This document shows positions 8,625 through 18,297 of a DNA stretch of 64,000 nucleotides, piece by piece (the first letter of the stretch is position 1; each line of letters starts with the position of its first letter). Source of the DNA: Streptomyces atroolivaceus (GTDB lineage Bacteria; Actinomycetota; Actinomycetes; Streptomycetales; Streptomycetaceae); NCBI RefSeq assembly GCF_000717025.1, contig NZ_JNXG01000017.1:62001-126000 (forward strand), in the 5' to 3' direction. A model generated the notes under the pieces. The model had not been told where the DNA came from. It was given only the letters and a program-made list of their open reading frames with translations, and searched no databases. The position numbers were made by a program, and so were the translations under genes.

Positions 8625-10016
8625 ATGGGCCTCGGCGTGCGCTGGACCTTGCACGGCGACGGAAAGACGCCCGCACCGGGGGCCGTGGTGCGCCCCGACG
8701 AGCGGCTCTCCTGGCCCCGCACGTTCGGCCTGGGTGCCCAGCACGTGGTGGCCATGTTCGGCGCGTCCTTCGTGGCGCCCGTCCTGATGGGCCTCGACCC
8801 GAACCTCGCCATCATGATGTCCGGCGTCGCCACCGCCATCTTCCTCCTGGCGACGAAGGGCAGGGTGCCCAGCTACCTGGGGTGCTCGCTCTCCTTCGTC
8901 GGCGTGGCCGCCACGATCCGGGCCAGTGGCGGCAGCAGTGCGACCGTCACGGGCGCGGTGCTGGTGGTCGGTGCCGTGCTGTTCCTGGTGGGGCTCGTGG
9001 TGCAGCGGTTCGGCGCGCGGATCATCCACGCGGCGATGCCCCCCGTGGTGACCGGGGCCGTCGTGATGCTGATCGGCTTCAACCTGGCGCCCGTCACCGC
9101 GTCGACGTACTGGCCGCAGGACCAGTGGACGGCCCTCCTGGTGATGCTGTTCACGGGCCTGGCCGTGGTCTGCCTGCGCGGGTTCTTCTCCCGTATCGCG
9201 ATCTTCCTCGGGCTCGTCTTCGGCTATGTCCTTTCATGGGTGCTCGACCTGGTCCTCGGGAAGATCCACTCCCCGGCCGGCGGCGCCGAGGCCGTCGACC
9301 ACTGGCGGCTGGACCTGTCGGCCGTGGGGAACGCGGACTGGATCGGGCTGCCGTCCTTCCACGCGCCGAGCTTCGAGTGGTCGGCGATCCTGGTCGCGCT
9401 GCCGGTCGTCATCGCCCTCATCGCCGAGAACGCCGGGCATGTGAAGGCGGTCGGCGAGATGACCGGCGACTCCCTCGACGACAAGCTGGGCACCGCGATC
9501 GCCGCGGACGGCGCCGCCTCGATGCTGTCCACGGCCGTCGGCGGCCCGCCCAACACCACGTACTCCGAGAACATCGGGGTGATGGCGGCGACCCGGGTCT
9601 ACTCCACCGCCGCCTACTGGGCCGCGGCCTGCTTCGCACTGCTCTTCGGCCTGTGCCCCAAGTTCGGCGCGGTCGTGGCCGCGATCCCCGGCGGCGTGCT
9701 CGGCGGCATCACCGTCATCCTGTACGGCATGATCGGCCTGCTGGGCGCCCAGATCTGGCTGAACGCCAAGGTCGACCTGCGCAATCCCCTCAACCTCGTG
9801 CCCGCCGCCGCGGGCATCATCATCGGCGTCGGCGGTGTCAGCCTGAAGATCACCGACAACTTCGAGCTGAGCGGGATCGCCCTCGGCACGCTCGTCGTGA
9901 TCACCGGCTATCACGCACTGCGGGCCTTCGCCCCCGCGCACCTCAAGACCCAGGAGCCCCTGCTCGACTCGGGAACGTCCCAGTACGACGACGAACCGCC
10001 GGCCGGGAAGTCCTGA
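8625..10016 (+). CDS. NCS2 family uracil/xanthine permease
   Basis: 463-residue membrane transporter of the nucleobase:cation symporter-2 family (UraA/XanQ type), with about 14 transmembrane segments. Family features include QHVVAMFGASFVAPVLMGL near the N-terminus, NAGHVKAVGEM, and GGPPNTTYSENIGVMAATRV, the region holding the substrate-contacting residues. It probably imports uracil or xanthine with protons. The start at ATG 8625 is preceded by AGGGAGC. The short acidic C-terminal tail is ordinary. It stands alone; the pyr operon is 28 kb away. Confidence 0.9.
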   Translation: MGLGVRWTLHGDGKTPAPGAVVRPDERLSWPRTFGLGAQHVVAMFGASFVAPVLMGLDPNLAIMMSGVATAIFLLATKGRVPSYLGCSLSFVGVAATIRASGGSSATVTGAVLVVGAVLFLVGLVVQRFGARIIHAAMPPVVTGAVVMLIGFNLAPVTASTYWPQDQWTALLVMLFTGLAVVCLRGFFSRIAIFLGLVFGYVLSWVLDLVLGKIHSPAGGAEAVDHWRLDLSAVGNADWIGLPSFHAPSFEWSAILVALPVVIALIAENAGHVKAVGEMTGDSLDDKLGTAIAADGAASMLSTAVGGPPNTTYSENIGVMAATRVYSTAAYWAAACFALLFGLCPKFGAVVAAIPGGVLGGITVILYGMIGLLGAQIWLNAKVDLRNPLNLVPAAAGIIIGVGGVSLKITDNFELSGIALGTLVVITGYHALRAFAPAHLKTQEPLLDSGTSQYDDEPPAGKS

Positions 10017-10053
10017 CGAAGCGAACGGCCGCTCCCGACCCGGCGGTACCCGC

Positions 10054-10650
10054 TCAGCCCGTGGCCGGCTCGTACGCGTGGTCGGGGGCGAACGAACCCG
10101 CCGGGCCTTGCGGCCGTCCGACTCCCCCGGCAGCCTCACCCACAGGTAGGCGTCGATCCGGGCCAGGCCGGAGACCGTCGTCGGGGTCCTGCCGAGTGCC
10201 CGGCCGGCGGGGTCGCACCACTCGCCGGCCTTCGGCGCCCCGTTGCCGTTGCGGCTGGTGTCGATGACGGCGCCCAGCCCAGGCCGTCCGCCCAGCGCGG
10301 CGATCACCCGCCGGGCGTACGCGGTCTCGTCGGCCGTGCTGTGGACGTCGGACACGTTGGTGAAGATGCCGTCGCCACTGGTGGCCGCGCCCGCCTCGCG
10401 GAGCGCCACCGCCTGTTTCTCGACGACGTCCCGGCCGGAGTGCCCGCCGTCGAGGTAGACCCTGGCCCCCGGTTTCGCCGCGTGCAGGGTCCGGCCCGCC
10501 CGGGCCAGGGACGCGAAGCGGTCGGTTCGCTGTGCGGCGGAGAGCCAGTCGGACCGGGCGATCGCGTCCGGCTCCAGGATCACGACGACCGGTCCGCTGC
10601 CGGGTCCTGCGGCGAAGTCCTTCATCCACGCGTCCCCTCCCCCGGCGCCG
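10054..10650 (-). pseudogene. Remnant of a glycoside hydrolase family 6 (cellulase) gene
   Basis: The minus strand encodes the C-terminal part of a GH6 endoglucanase or cellobiohydrolase: VVVILEPDAIA, YLDGGHSG, GAVIDTSRNGNGAP, EWCDPAGRALG and DAYLWVRLPGESDG. There is no signal peptide, and the first catalytic region with its Asp is missing, so the gene is cut at its 5' end. Near the 3' end the frame breaks. After ESDGRK the family-like ending GPAGSFAPDHAYEPATG continues only in the -1 frame and stops at 10054. Two independent lesions point to a dead gene. The left boundary is exact; the right one is approximate. Confidence 0.8.
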
Positions 10651-10722
10651 GTGTTCGTCCGATCCGATGACGTCACCGGCCCGTCGGCGCCCTGGCGAGC
10701 CCATGACTGCGACGCTGCCCGC

Positions 10723-11433
10723 ATGGACCGGATCGAGCAGTTCGCAGTTCCGGCCGGCACGGCCGGCCCGGTGACCGATGTCGGAGCGGTGATCGGGCGG
10801 ATGCGTGCGTTCCGCTCCGGCTGGCCGCCCGGCGACGGGGTGGCAATCTTCAACCAGGTCTATCTGACGGTCACGGAGACCGTCTCCCAGCACATCGCGG
10901 ACGGAGCGTTCCGGGACCGGAAGGCCGTCGCCGCACTGGACGTGCGCTTCGCCGAGCACTATCTGACGGCGGTCGACACGGCCGTCTCGGGCGGCAGTCC
11001 GCCCGCGTGCTGGCGCCCTCTGTTCCAGTACCGGCGCCATCCGGGCGTACACCCCCTGCAGTTCGCACTGGCCGGTATCAACGCGCACATCGGACACGAT
11101 CTCGCGCTGGCCGTCGTGGACACCTGCCGTACGCTCGGCTGCGCTCCGGCGGACCTGAAGGAGGAGTTCGACCGGGTGGGCGATCTTCTCGTGATGCTGG
11201 AGGAGCAGATCCGCGAAGATCTGATGCCGGGTCCCGATCTGCTGGAGGTCGCCGATCCGCTCATCCATCTCGCGGGGTCCTGGAGTCTGGAGCGGGCCCG
11301 CGATGCCTCGTGGACGGCGGCCCGGATGCTGTGGCAGCTGCGTGGGGTGCCGCCGTTGGCCGAGGAGTTCAGGGCGCGCATGGATGCCGGAACCGGGCTG
11401 GTGGGGCGCTTCCTGCTCACTCCGTGCCGCTGA
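10723..11433 (+). CDS. DUF5995 family protein
   Basis: 236-residue soluble protein of a family known from actinobacteria without an assigned function. It is rich in conserved aromatic and histidine residues (FAEHYLTAVDTAV, PLFQYRRHPGVHPLQFALAGINAHIGHDL), a pattern resembling metal-dependent all-alpha enzymes, but no catalytic site can be named. The start is ATG 10723 (MDRIEQFAVPAG). The frame is open to 10651, where it would run into the cellulase remnant. It converges with the davB-like gene. Confidence 0.75.
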   Translation: MDRIEQFAVPAGTAGPVTDVGAVIGRMRAFRSGWPPGDGVAIFNQVYLTVTETVSQHIADGAFRDRKAVAALDVRFAEHYLTAVDTAVSGGSPPACWRPLFQYRRHPGVHPLQFALAGINAHIGHDLALAVVDTCRTLGCAPADLKEEFDRVGDLLVMLEEQIREDLMPGPDLLEVADPLIHLAGSWSLERARDASWTAARMLWQLRGVPPLAEEFRARMDAGTGLVGRFLLTPCR

Positions 11434-11449
11434 AGCGCTGCGCCCCTTA

Positions 11450-11481
11450 CGAGCTCCTCCCTTCAGCCCTCCGGGAGCTCG
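11450..11481. terminator. Possible bidirectional terminator between DUF5995 and davB-like genes
   Basis: CGAGCTCC and GGAGCTCG form a perfect 8-bp stem around a 16-base loop, covering the stop codon of the davB-like gene in a 29-bp convergent gap. The long loop keeps confidence modest. Confidence 0.4.
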
Positions 11482-13154
11482 ACCGGCGCGATCTCGTCGA
11501 AGACGTCGCCCGGGCCGGGGTTCGTCGGGTCCGTCTCCCCGCCGAACTGCGCCATCACGCCCCACACCGCGTTCAGCGCGGTCTGCACGGCTCCCTCGGC
11601 CCAGCCCGCCGTCCATGAGATGTCGTCGCCCGCGAGGAACAGGCCGCGCTTGTCGGCGGGCAGCCGGTCCTGCATGAAGTGGGTGAACAGGCGTCGCTGG
11701 TAGCGGTAGTGGCCGGGCAGGTTGGCCTTGAAGGCACCCATGAAGTACGGCTCGTTCTCCCAGGAGACGGTGACCGGGTTGCCGATGACGTGCTTGCGGA
11801 TGTCGACGCCCGGATAGATCTCGCCGAGCGACTTGAGCATGACGTCCATGCGCTCGTTCGGGGAGAGCGGCAGCCACTTCAGGCTGTCGTCGCACCAGGT
11901 GTAGGAGAGGCAGATGACGGCCGGCTTGTCGGGGCCGTCGTCCAGGAGGTACGTCCCCCGGGTCATCCGGTCCGTGAGCGTCATGGACATCGTGTCCCTG
12001 CCGGTGGCCTCGTCCTTGTCCAGCCAGAACGGCCGGTCGACGGGCACGAACAGCTTGGACGACTCCATGTAGTGGGTGCGCTCCATCGCCGTCCAGTGGT
12101 CGATCGGGAAGAGCGCGTCGTCGCAGGCGATCTTGGAGAGCAGCAGCCAGGACTGACCGGTGAAGACCGCCGCCCGGTAGGTGCGGATGTCACCGGTGGC
12201 GTCGGTGACCGTGATCCGGTTCCCGGCGGTGCGGTCGAGCCGTGTCACGGCGGTACGCGGCTCCCCGTCGTGCAGGGAGGAGAGCGACGTGCCGAGCGGC
12301 CAGTGCACGATCTTTCGCGGTTCACGGTCCCACAGGCGCAGCGGCAGCTGCTGGCTGCCGCCGACGATCCCCCGGTGGTGGTCGTCGGCCTCGGTGTAGA
12401 CGACGCGGAGGATCTCCAGGATCGAGTTGGGGAAGTCGGTGTCCCAGCCGCCGGTGCCGAAGCCGACCTGCCCGAAGATCTCGCGGTGCCGGAACGAGGC
12501 GAAGGCGTCGGATCCGCACAGGAAGCCGTAGAAGGTCTGGTCGTCGAGCTTCTCGACGAGCTTCGCCCAGATCTCCCGGATGCGCGGTACGTCGCGCTCG
12601 CGCATCGCGCGGTTCATGTCGGAGAAGTCCGCGCCCTCCTCCAGGCAGGAGTTCCAGGCGTCCATCACCTCGCGGTAAACGGGCGGCAGGTCGTCGATGG
12701 TCCGCGCGTAGTGGGACTCGCCCTTGAGGTCGACGACGGTCGACGGAGTGGCCGGGGAGAGGGGGTTGGGGAACGGCTTGGTCTCCAGACCCACCAGGTC
12801 GATGTAGTGCTGGAGCGCCGTGGACGAGGGCGGGAAGCGCATGGCGCCCATCTCGGCCGTCAGCGAGGGGTCGCAGCCGTCGAAGCCCACGGTGCGCAGC
12901 CGGCCACCGATCCGGTCCGCCTCGTAGACCACGGGCTTCAGGCCCATCTTCATGAGTTCGTACGCGGCGATGATTCCGGAGAGCCCTCCGCCGATGACGG
13001 CCACCTCGGCACCGTGCTCGGTCGCCGGTATCTGCCCGATTCCCGCCGGGTGGGCGAGGTAGTCGTCGTAGGCGTACGGGAAGTCCGGCCCGAACATGGT
13101 GATCGGCGGCTGCGCGTCGGTGTGCTGGACGGCGTTGGGCACCGTGGACGTCAT
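11463..13154 (-). CDS. davB: Flavin amine oxidase, probable L-lysine 2-monooxygenase
   Basis: 563-residue FAD protein of the amine oxidase/tryptophan 2-monooxygenase group. The dinucleotide fold begins at VAVIGGGLSGIIAAYEL, followed by VVYEADRIGGRL. Stretches such as ITMFGPDFPYAYDDYLAHPAG, LGLKPVVYEA-like text, GQVGFGTGGWDTDFPNS and AGDDISWTAGWAEGAVQT agree closely with my recollection of Pseudomonas DavB. DavB converts lysine to 5-aminovaleramide, CO2 and water. The next gene upstream encodes a nitrilase-type amidase able to take that amide (DavA), which supports the call. A tryptophan or phenylalanine monooxygenase is the main alternative. The start is ATG 13154, 49 bp after the amidase. 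Confidence 0.8.
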   Translation of the reverse strand: MTSTVPNAVQHTDAQPPITMFGPDFPYAYDDYLAHPAGIGQIPATEHGAEVAVIGGGLSGIIAAYELMKMGLKPVVYEADRIGGRLRTVGFDGCDPSLTAEMGAMRFPPSSTALQHYIDLVGLETKPFPNPLSPATPSTVVDLKGESHYARTIDDLPPVYREVMDAWNSCLEEGADFSDMNRAMRERDVPRIREIWAKLVEKLDDQTFYGFLCGSDAFASFRHREIFGQVGFGTGGWDTDFPNSILEILRVVYTEADDHHRGIVGGSQQLPLRLWDREPRKIVHWPLGTSLSSLHDGEPRTAVTRLDRTAGNRITVTDATGDIRTYRAAVFTGQSWLLLSKIACDDALFPIDHWTAMERTHYMESSKLFVPVDRPFWLDKDEATGRDTMSMTLTDRMTRGTYLLDDGPDKPAVICLSYTWCDDSLKWLPLSPNERMDVMLKSLGEIYPGVDIRKHVIGNPVTVSWENEPYFMGAFKANLPGHYRYQRRLFTHFMQDRLPADKRGLFLAGDDISWTAGWAEGAVQTALNAVWGVMAQFGGETDPTNPGPGDVFDEIAPVELPEG

Positions 13155-13203
13155 GGGGTACGGACTCCTAGCGGGGGAAGAGCGTCGGACGGGGGCGGGA
13201 TGC

Positions 13204-14001
13204 TCAGACCAGAGAGCCGTACAGGCCGGGGAGGCGGTCCTCGAGATACGGGTTGGCGGCGCGTGACCCGGCGAGCAGCCCGGGGTCGACCTCACCGACG
13301 AGCAGTTCCTCGCCCCGGCCTGCGCGGGCGCGGACCGTGCCGTCGGGGCCGGCCAGGCAGCTGAGCCCCGTGAAGTCGAACTCGCCTTCTCTGCCTGCCC
13401 TGTTGACGTAGGCGATGTAGAGCTGGCTCTCGAAGGCGCGGACGGGTACGACGGCTTCGGCGACGAACGGGAAGGGGTGCATCAGCGCGGTCGGGACCAG
13501 CAACAGCTCGGTACCGGCCAGGGCGTGCGCGCGCACGTTCTCCGGGAACTCGACGTCGTAGCAGATCAGCAGCCCGATCTTCACGCCGTCCAGCTCGGCC
13601 TGCACCACGGGACGCTCACCGGGGGTGAACCACTCCTCCTCGAAGCTGCCGAAGAGGTGCGTCTTGCGGTAGTTGGCGAGTGGCGCCCCGTCGGGGCCCA
13701 TGAGCTGCGCCGCGTTGAAGACCGCCTCGCCGGCGCGCTCCGGATAGCCGTAGTGGACGGCGAGGCCGCGTCGTGCGCAGATCTCGGCGACCGCTTGCGC
13801 GGCGGGTCCGTCCGCGGGCTCGGCGAGCTCGGGGACGGCGTCTCCGATGGCGTAGCCGGTGAGGAACAGCTCCGGGCAGACCAGCAGCCTGGCCCCCGCG
13901 GCGGCGGCCCGCGCGGCGGCCCCGTCGAGCGTGGCGAGGTTGTCGTCCACGGAGCCGGCTCGTCCGGAGCTCTGGAGCAGGGCGGTGCGCAACGGCGGCA
14001 T
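13204..14001 (-). CDS. davA: Carbon-nitrogen hydrolase, probable 5-aminopentanamidase
   Basis: 265-residue nitrilase-superfamily amidase with the complete Glu-Lys-Cys triad: CPELFLTGY (Glu), NYRKTHLF (Lys) and LLICYDVEFPE (Cys). Its length matches DavA (about 264), which hydrolyses 5-aminovaleramide to 5-aminovalerate and ammonia. It is followed 49 bp later by the davB-like monooxygenase, so the two would act in sequence on lysine. The start is ATG 14001 (MPPLRTALLQSSGRAG), preceded by GAGG. If the partner enzyme acts on tryptophan, this would instead be an indole-acetamide-type hydrolase. Confidence 0.8.
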   Translation of the reverse strand: MPPLRTALLQSSGRAGSVDDNLATLDGAAARAAAAGARLLVCPELFLTGYAIGDAVPELAEPADGPAAQAVAEICARRGLAVHYGYPERAGEAVFNAAQLMGPDGAPLANYRKTHLFGSFEEEWFTPGERPVVQAELDGVKIGLLICYDVEFPENVRAHALAGTELLLVPTALMHPFPFVAEAVVPVRAFESQLYIAYVNRAGREGEFDFTGLSCLAGPDGTVRARAGRGEELLVGEVDPGLLAGSRAANPYLEDRLPGLYGSLV

Positions 14002-14043
14002 GGCTGACCTCGGGCGGGACGAGCGGGGTGGGGAGACGTATTG

Positions 14044-14073
14044 AAGGTACGGCGCGGAGATCACCGCCGACAA
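14044..14073 (-). promoter_or_regulatory. Probable promoter of the davA-davB pair
   Basis: On the minus strand TTGTCG (14073-14068) and TACCTT (14049-14044) are separated by 18 bases, a fair match to the vegetative promoter pattern. The -10 lies about 40 bases upstream of the davA start. Repeated GTTGC elements lie just upstream (14083-14143). Confidence 0.5.
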
Positions 14074-14082
14074 GACGCGATT

Positions 14083-14143
14083 GTTGCGCACACACCGTCG
14101 ATCCGTTGCGCGGAAAGGGGCTCGGGCGGCGATTCGTTGCATG
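14083..14143. promoter_or_regulatory. Three GTTGC-type half-sites, candidate Lrp/AsnC binding region
   Basis: GTTGCGCA at 14083, GTTGCGCG at 14105 and GTTGCATG at 14136 are spaced 22 and 31 bases apart, close to two and three helical turns. They sit immediately upstream of the likely davA promoter. The adjacent Lrp-type gene is the natural candidate to bind here. This is inference from position and repetition only. Confidence 0.4.
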
Positions 14144-14258
14144 AGGCGTCTTCGCAGGTCAGGCGAGTGATGTCGGTCTCGTCCCGTGGGCGTCGGCCGG
14201 CCCCGGAGCCGGGCTCCCGCGACACCCGGCCTCTGCCCCCGGCACCGGCACCGGCCCG
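14144..14258. other. Rest of the 308-bp gap between the Lrp gene and davA
   Basis: Apart from the promoter, the GTTGC half-sites and the 16-base tandem repeat listed separately, this stretch shows nothing recognisable. It is GC-rich, proline-codon-like sequence with no start codon and ribosome site of note. Confidence 0.5.
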
Positions 14259-14322
14259 CCCTCAGGCCGGCCCACCCTCAGGCCGGCCCACCCTCAGGCC
14301 GTCGGACCCTCAGGCCGGAGGG
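14259..14322. repeat. Four tandem 16-base units at the end of the Lrp gene
   Basis: Units start at 14259, 14275, 14291 and 14307. Each begins CCCTCAGGCCG; the first two are identical (CCCTCAGGCCGGCCCA) and the last two diverge at the end. The fourth unit overlaps the end of the Lrp-type gene, and its TCA supplies the stop codon read on the minus strand. The GGCC-rich units could form hairpins and end transcription. Confidence 0.75.
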
Positions 14323-14765
14323 CCCGACGAGTACCGCCGCAGCAGCGGGGAGAGGACCAGGACCGACTTGGTCCGCTCGACGTACGGCTCGCCGGCGATC
14401 CGCTCCAGCACCTGCTCGAAGTGCCGCATGTCGGCGGCGAAGACCTGCACGATCGCGTCTGCGTCGCCCGTCACCGTGGACGCGGACGCGATCTCCGGAT
14501 AGGCGGCCAGGCCCCGCTTGATGGCTTCGGGAGCGGTGTTGCGGCTGCAGTAGATCTCGATGAACCCCTCGGTCTCCCAGCCGAGCGCCGCCGGGTCGAC
14601 CCGCACGGTGAAGCCCGTGATGGCGCCTTCGGCGCGCAGCCGGTCCACACGGCGTTTCACCGCGGGTGCGGAGAGGCCGATGAGGGCGCCGATGTCCGCG
14701 TAGGAGCGACGGGCGTCCTCGGCGAGGGCGTGGACGATGCGTTCGTCGAGATCGTTCAGGCGCAC
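14310..14765 (-). CDS. Lrp/AsnC family transcriptional regulator
   Basis: 151-residue regulator. Its N-terminal helix-turn-helix (about 5-50: LDERIVHALAEDARRSYADIGALIGLSAPAVKRRVDRLRAEG) is followed by an RAM/ACT-like effector domain with ASTVTGDADAIVQVFA. Such proteins usually sense an amino acid and control nearby catabolic genes; here the davA/davB-like pair lies downstream on the same strand. I choose GTG 14765 (VRLNDLDERI), which gives normal family length. A GTG at 14834 would add 23 proline/arginine-rich residues without family support. The aldehyde dehydrogenase gene lies upstream on the same strand. Confidence 0.88.
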   Translation of the reverse strand: MRLNDLDERIVHALAEDARRSYADIGALIGLSAPAVKRRVDRLRAEGAITGFTVRVDPAALGWETEGFIEIYCSRNTAPEAIKRGLAAYPEIASASTVTGDADAIVQVFAADMRHFEQVLERIAGEPYVERTKSVLVLSPLLRRYSSGPPA

Positions 14766-14876
14766 TTCGGGTGGGTCACTTCTCTGCGGCGGGAGGGTCC
14801 GGGGGCGGCACGGGCCGCCCCCGAAGTAGACCACGGGCGCCCCGGGCGGAGCGCGCTCACCGCGGGGAGCGGCAGG

Positions 14877-16337
14877 TCAGAAGGGGAACTGCGAACGGCC
14901 GTGCTGGACCGAGATCCACTTCTGCGTGGTGAACGCCTCGAGCATCGACTCGCCGTTCAGCCGCCCCAGGCCCGAGTTCTTCTCCCCGCCGAAGGGAACG
15001 ATGGGCTCGTCGTGGACGGTGCCGTCGTTGATGTGGATCATGCCGGTCCGGATCTGCTGCCCCACCCGTACGCCGCGCTCGATGTTGCCGGTGTGGACGG
15101 CGCCGCTCAGCCCGTACGGGGTGTCGTTGGCGATCCGCACGGCCTCGTCCTCACCGTCGAAGGGGATCAGCAGGGCCACCGGCCCGAATATCTCCTGCCG
15201 CAGGACGGGAGAGTCGTCGGCGAGGCCGGTCAGGACGGACGGACTCACCACATTGCCTTCGGCCCGGCCGTGCAGCAGTGCCGTGGCGCCGGCCTCCACG
15301 GTCTCGTCGACGAGCTTGGCCACCGCGTCGGCCTGCGATGAGCTGATCAGCGGACCGATGTGCGTCGCGGGGTCGGCCGGGTCGCCCACCCGCAGTGAAG
15401 CGACCTTGGCGACGAACTTCTCGGTGAACTCCTGCTCCACCGAGCGGTCCACCAGGATGCGGTTGGCCGCCATGCACACCTGGCCCTGGTGGATGAAGCG
15501 GCTGAAGACGGCAGCGTCGACGGCGTAGTCGACGTCGGCGTCGTCCAGGACGATCAGCGCGCTGTTGCCGCCCAGTTCGAGCACCGCGCGCTTGAGGTTG
15601 GCCGCGCAGACCGTCGCGACGTGACGGCCGATCCTGTCCGAGCCGGTGAAGGAGATGACCTGCGGGACCGGGTGCTCCAGCAGGCTGTCGCCGATCTCGG
15701 CGATGTCGGTGACCACCACGTTCAGCAGCCCGGCGGGCAGCCCCGCCTCCTCGAACACCTTGGCGATCAGCGTGCCTCCGCAGACCGGGGTGTTCTGGTG
15801 CGGCTTGAGGACCACGGCGTTGCCGAGGGCCAGCGCGGGTGCGACCGACTTGAGCGACAGCAGGAAGGGGAAGTTGAAGGGACTGATGACGCCCACGACG
15901 CCCACGGGCAGCCGGTAGACGCGGTTCTCCTTGCCCTCGGTCGGCGAGGGGAGTATCTGCCCCGTGGAGCGCAGGGTGAGCTGGACCGCCTCGCGCAGGA
16001 ACTCCTTCGCGAGGTGCAGTTCGAAGCCCGCCTTCAGCCGGGTGCCGCCGAGCTCCGCGACGATCGCCTCGCCGATCTCGGCCTCGCGCTCCTCGACGAC
16101 GCGCAGCGCCTTCTCCAGCACGGCCCGCCTGGCGTACGGGTTCGTGTCCGCCCATTCCGGCTGCGCCCGCTCGGCGGCCCGGTAGGCCTGGTCCACCTCT
16201 CCGGCCGTCGCGACGGTGATCGACGCGAGCTTCTCACCGCTGTACGGGTTGAAGTCGATGATGTCCCAGGACCCCTTCCCCGGCCTCCACTCGCCGTCGA
16301 TGTACTGCTGGGCCAGGTCGGTGAAGAAGGATGTCAT
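14877..16337 (-). CDS. NAD(P)-dependent aldehyde dehydrogenase
   Basis: 486-residue aldehyde dehydrogenase resembling the benzaldehyde/vanillin type. Visible features are VGVISPFNFPFLLSLKSVAPALALGNAVVLKP, the catalytic Glu in LELGGNSALIVLDDAD, the nucleophilic Cys in HQGQVCMAANRI, and EIFGPVALL. It oxidises an aldehyde to the acid in the cytosol. ATG 16337 has AAGGGA five bases upstream; an in-frame ATG at 16382 would add 15 residues. Lying upstream of the Lrp and dav-like genes, it might serve a later step such as glutarate semialdehyde oxidation. An aromatic aldehyde is as likely on family grounds. Confidence 0.88.
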   Translation of the reverse strand: MTSFFTDLAQQYIDGEWRPGKGSWDIIDFNPYSGEKLASITVATAGEVDQAYRAAERAQPEWADTNPYARRAVLEKALRVVEEREAEIGEAIVAELGGTRLKAGFELHLAKEFLREAVQLTLRSTGQILPSPTEGKENRVYRLPVGVVGVISPFNFPFLLSLKSVAPALALGNAVVLKPHQNTPVCGGTLIAKVFEEAGLPAGLLNVVVTDIAEIGDSLLEHPVPQVISFTGSDRIGRHVATVCAANLKRAVLELGGNSALIVLDDADVDYAVDAAVFSRFIHQGQVCMAANRILVDRSVEQEFTEKFVAKVASLRVGDPADPATHIGPLISSSQADAVAKLVDETVEAGATALLHGRAEGNVVSPSVLTGLADDSPVLRQEIFGPVALLIPFDGEDEAVRIANDTPYGLSGAVHTGNIERGVRVGQQIRTGMIHINDGTVHDEPIVPFGGEKNSGLGRLNGESMLEAFTTQKWISVQHGRSQFPF

Positions 16338-16392
16338 GAAGTCCCTTACCGCAGAGGGGGCGGGCAGCTGATTGCGGCTCATATTACTTATG

Positions 16393-16409
16393 CTTCAACC
16401 ATGTTGAAG
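16393..16409. promoter_or_regulatory. Palindromic operator upstream of the aldehyde dehydrogenase
   Basis: CTTCAACcatGTTGAAG is a perfect inverted repeat with 7-base arms and a 3-base spacer. It lies 56 bases upstream of the preferred start, in an unusually A/T-rich patch. Its size suits a MarR-type dimer site. No MarR-type gene is in the window. Confidence 0.55.
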
Positions 16410-16471
16410 AGGTACCGGAGTGCTCGCATGTGACGAGGACCGGCCTCCATGACCTCGGGCGCGCATGCGAA

Positions 16472-16505
16472 GTGCCCCTCCCGGCGCGAACACCGGAAAG
16501 GGCAC
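16472..16505 (-). terminator. Terminator hairpin downstream of guaB1
   Basis: GTGCCC (16472-16477) pairs with GGGCAC (16500-16505), and inner CCGG pairs with CCGG across a short loop. The structure is 31 bases beyond the guaB1 stop on the minus strand. Confidence 0.55.
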
Positions 16506-16536
16506 CCATGATGCGGGGCCCAGCGGCCCCGCGACA

Positions 16537-18195
<1,659 letters not shown>

Positions 18196-18297
18196 TCAGG
18201 TAGCTTCAAAACCGCAGGTCTCTGCGGTAGGCGCGATGCCGCCCACGAGCCCGGAACACCTGTCACGCGTTTGACCGGAGAGGATGGGGATCCGCCT

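Noticed and set aside
14259-14322. CRISPR-like array
   Set aside because: The 16-base units are directly adjacent without spacers and no cas gene is present.
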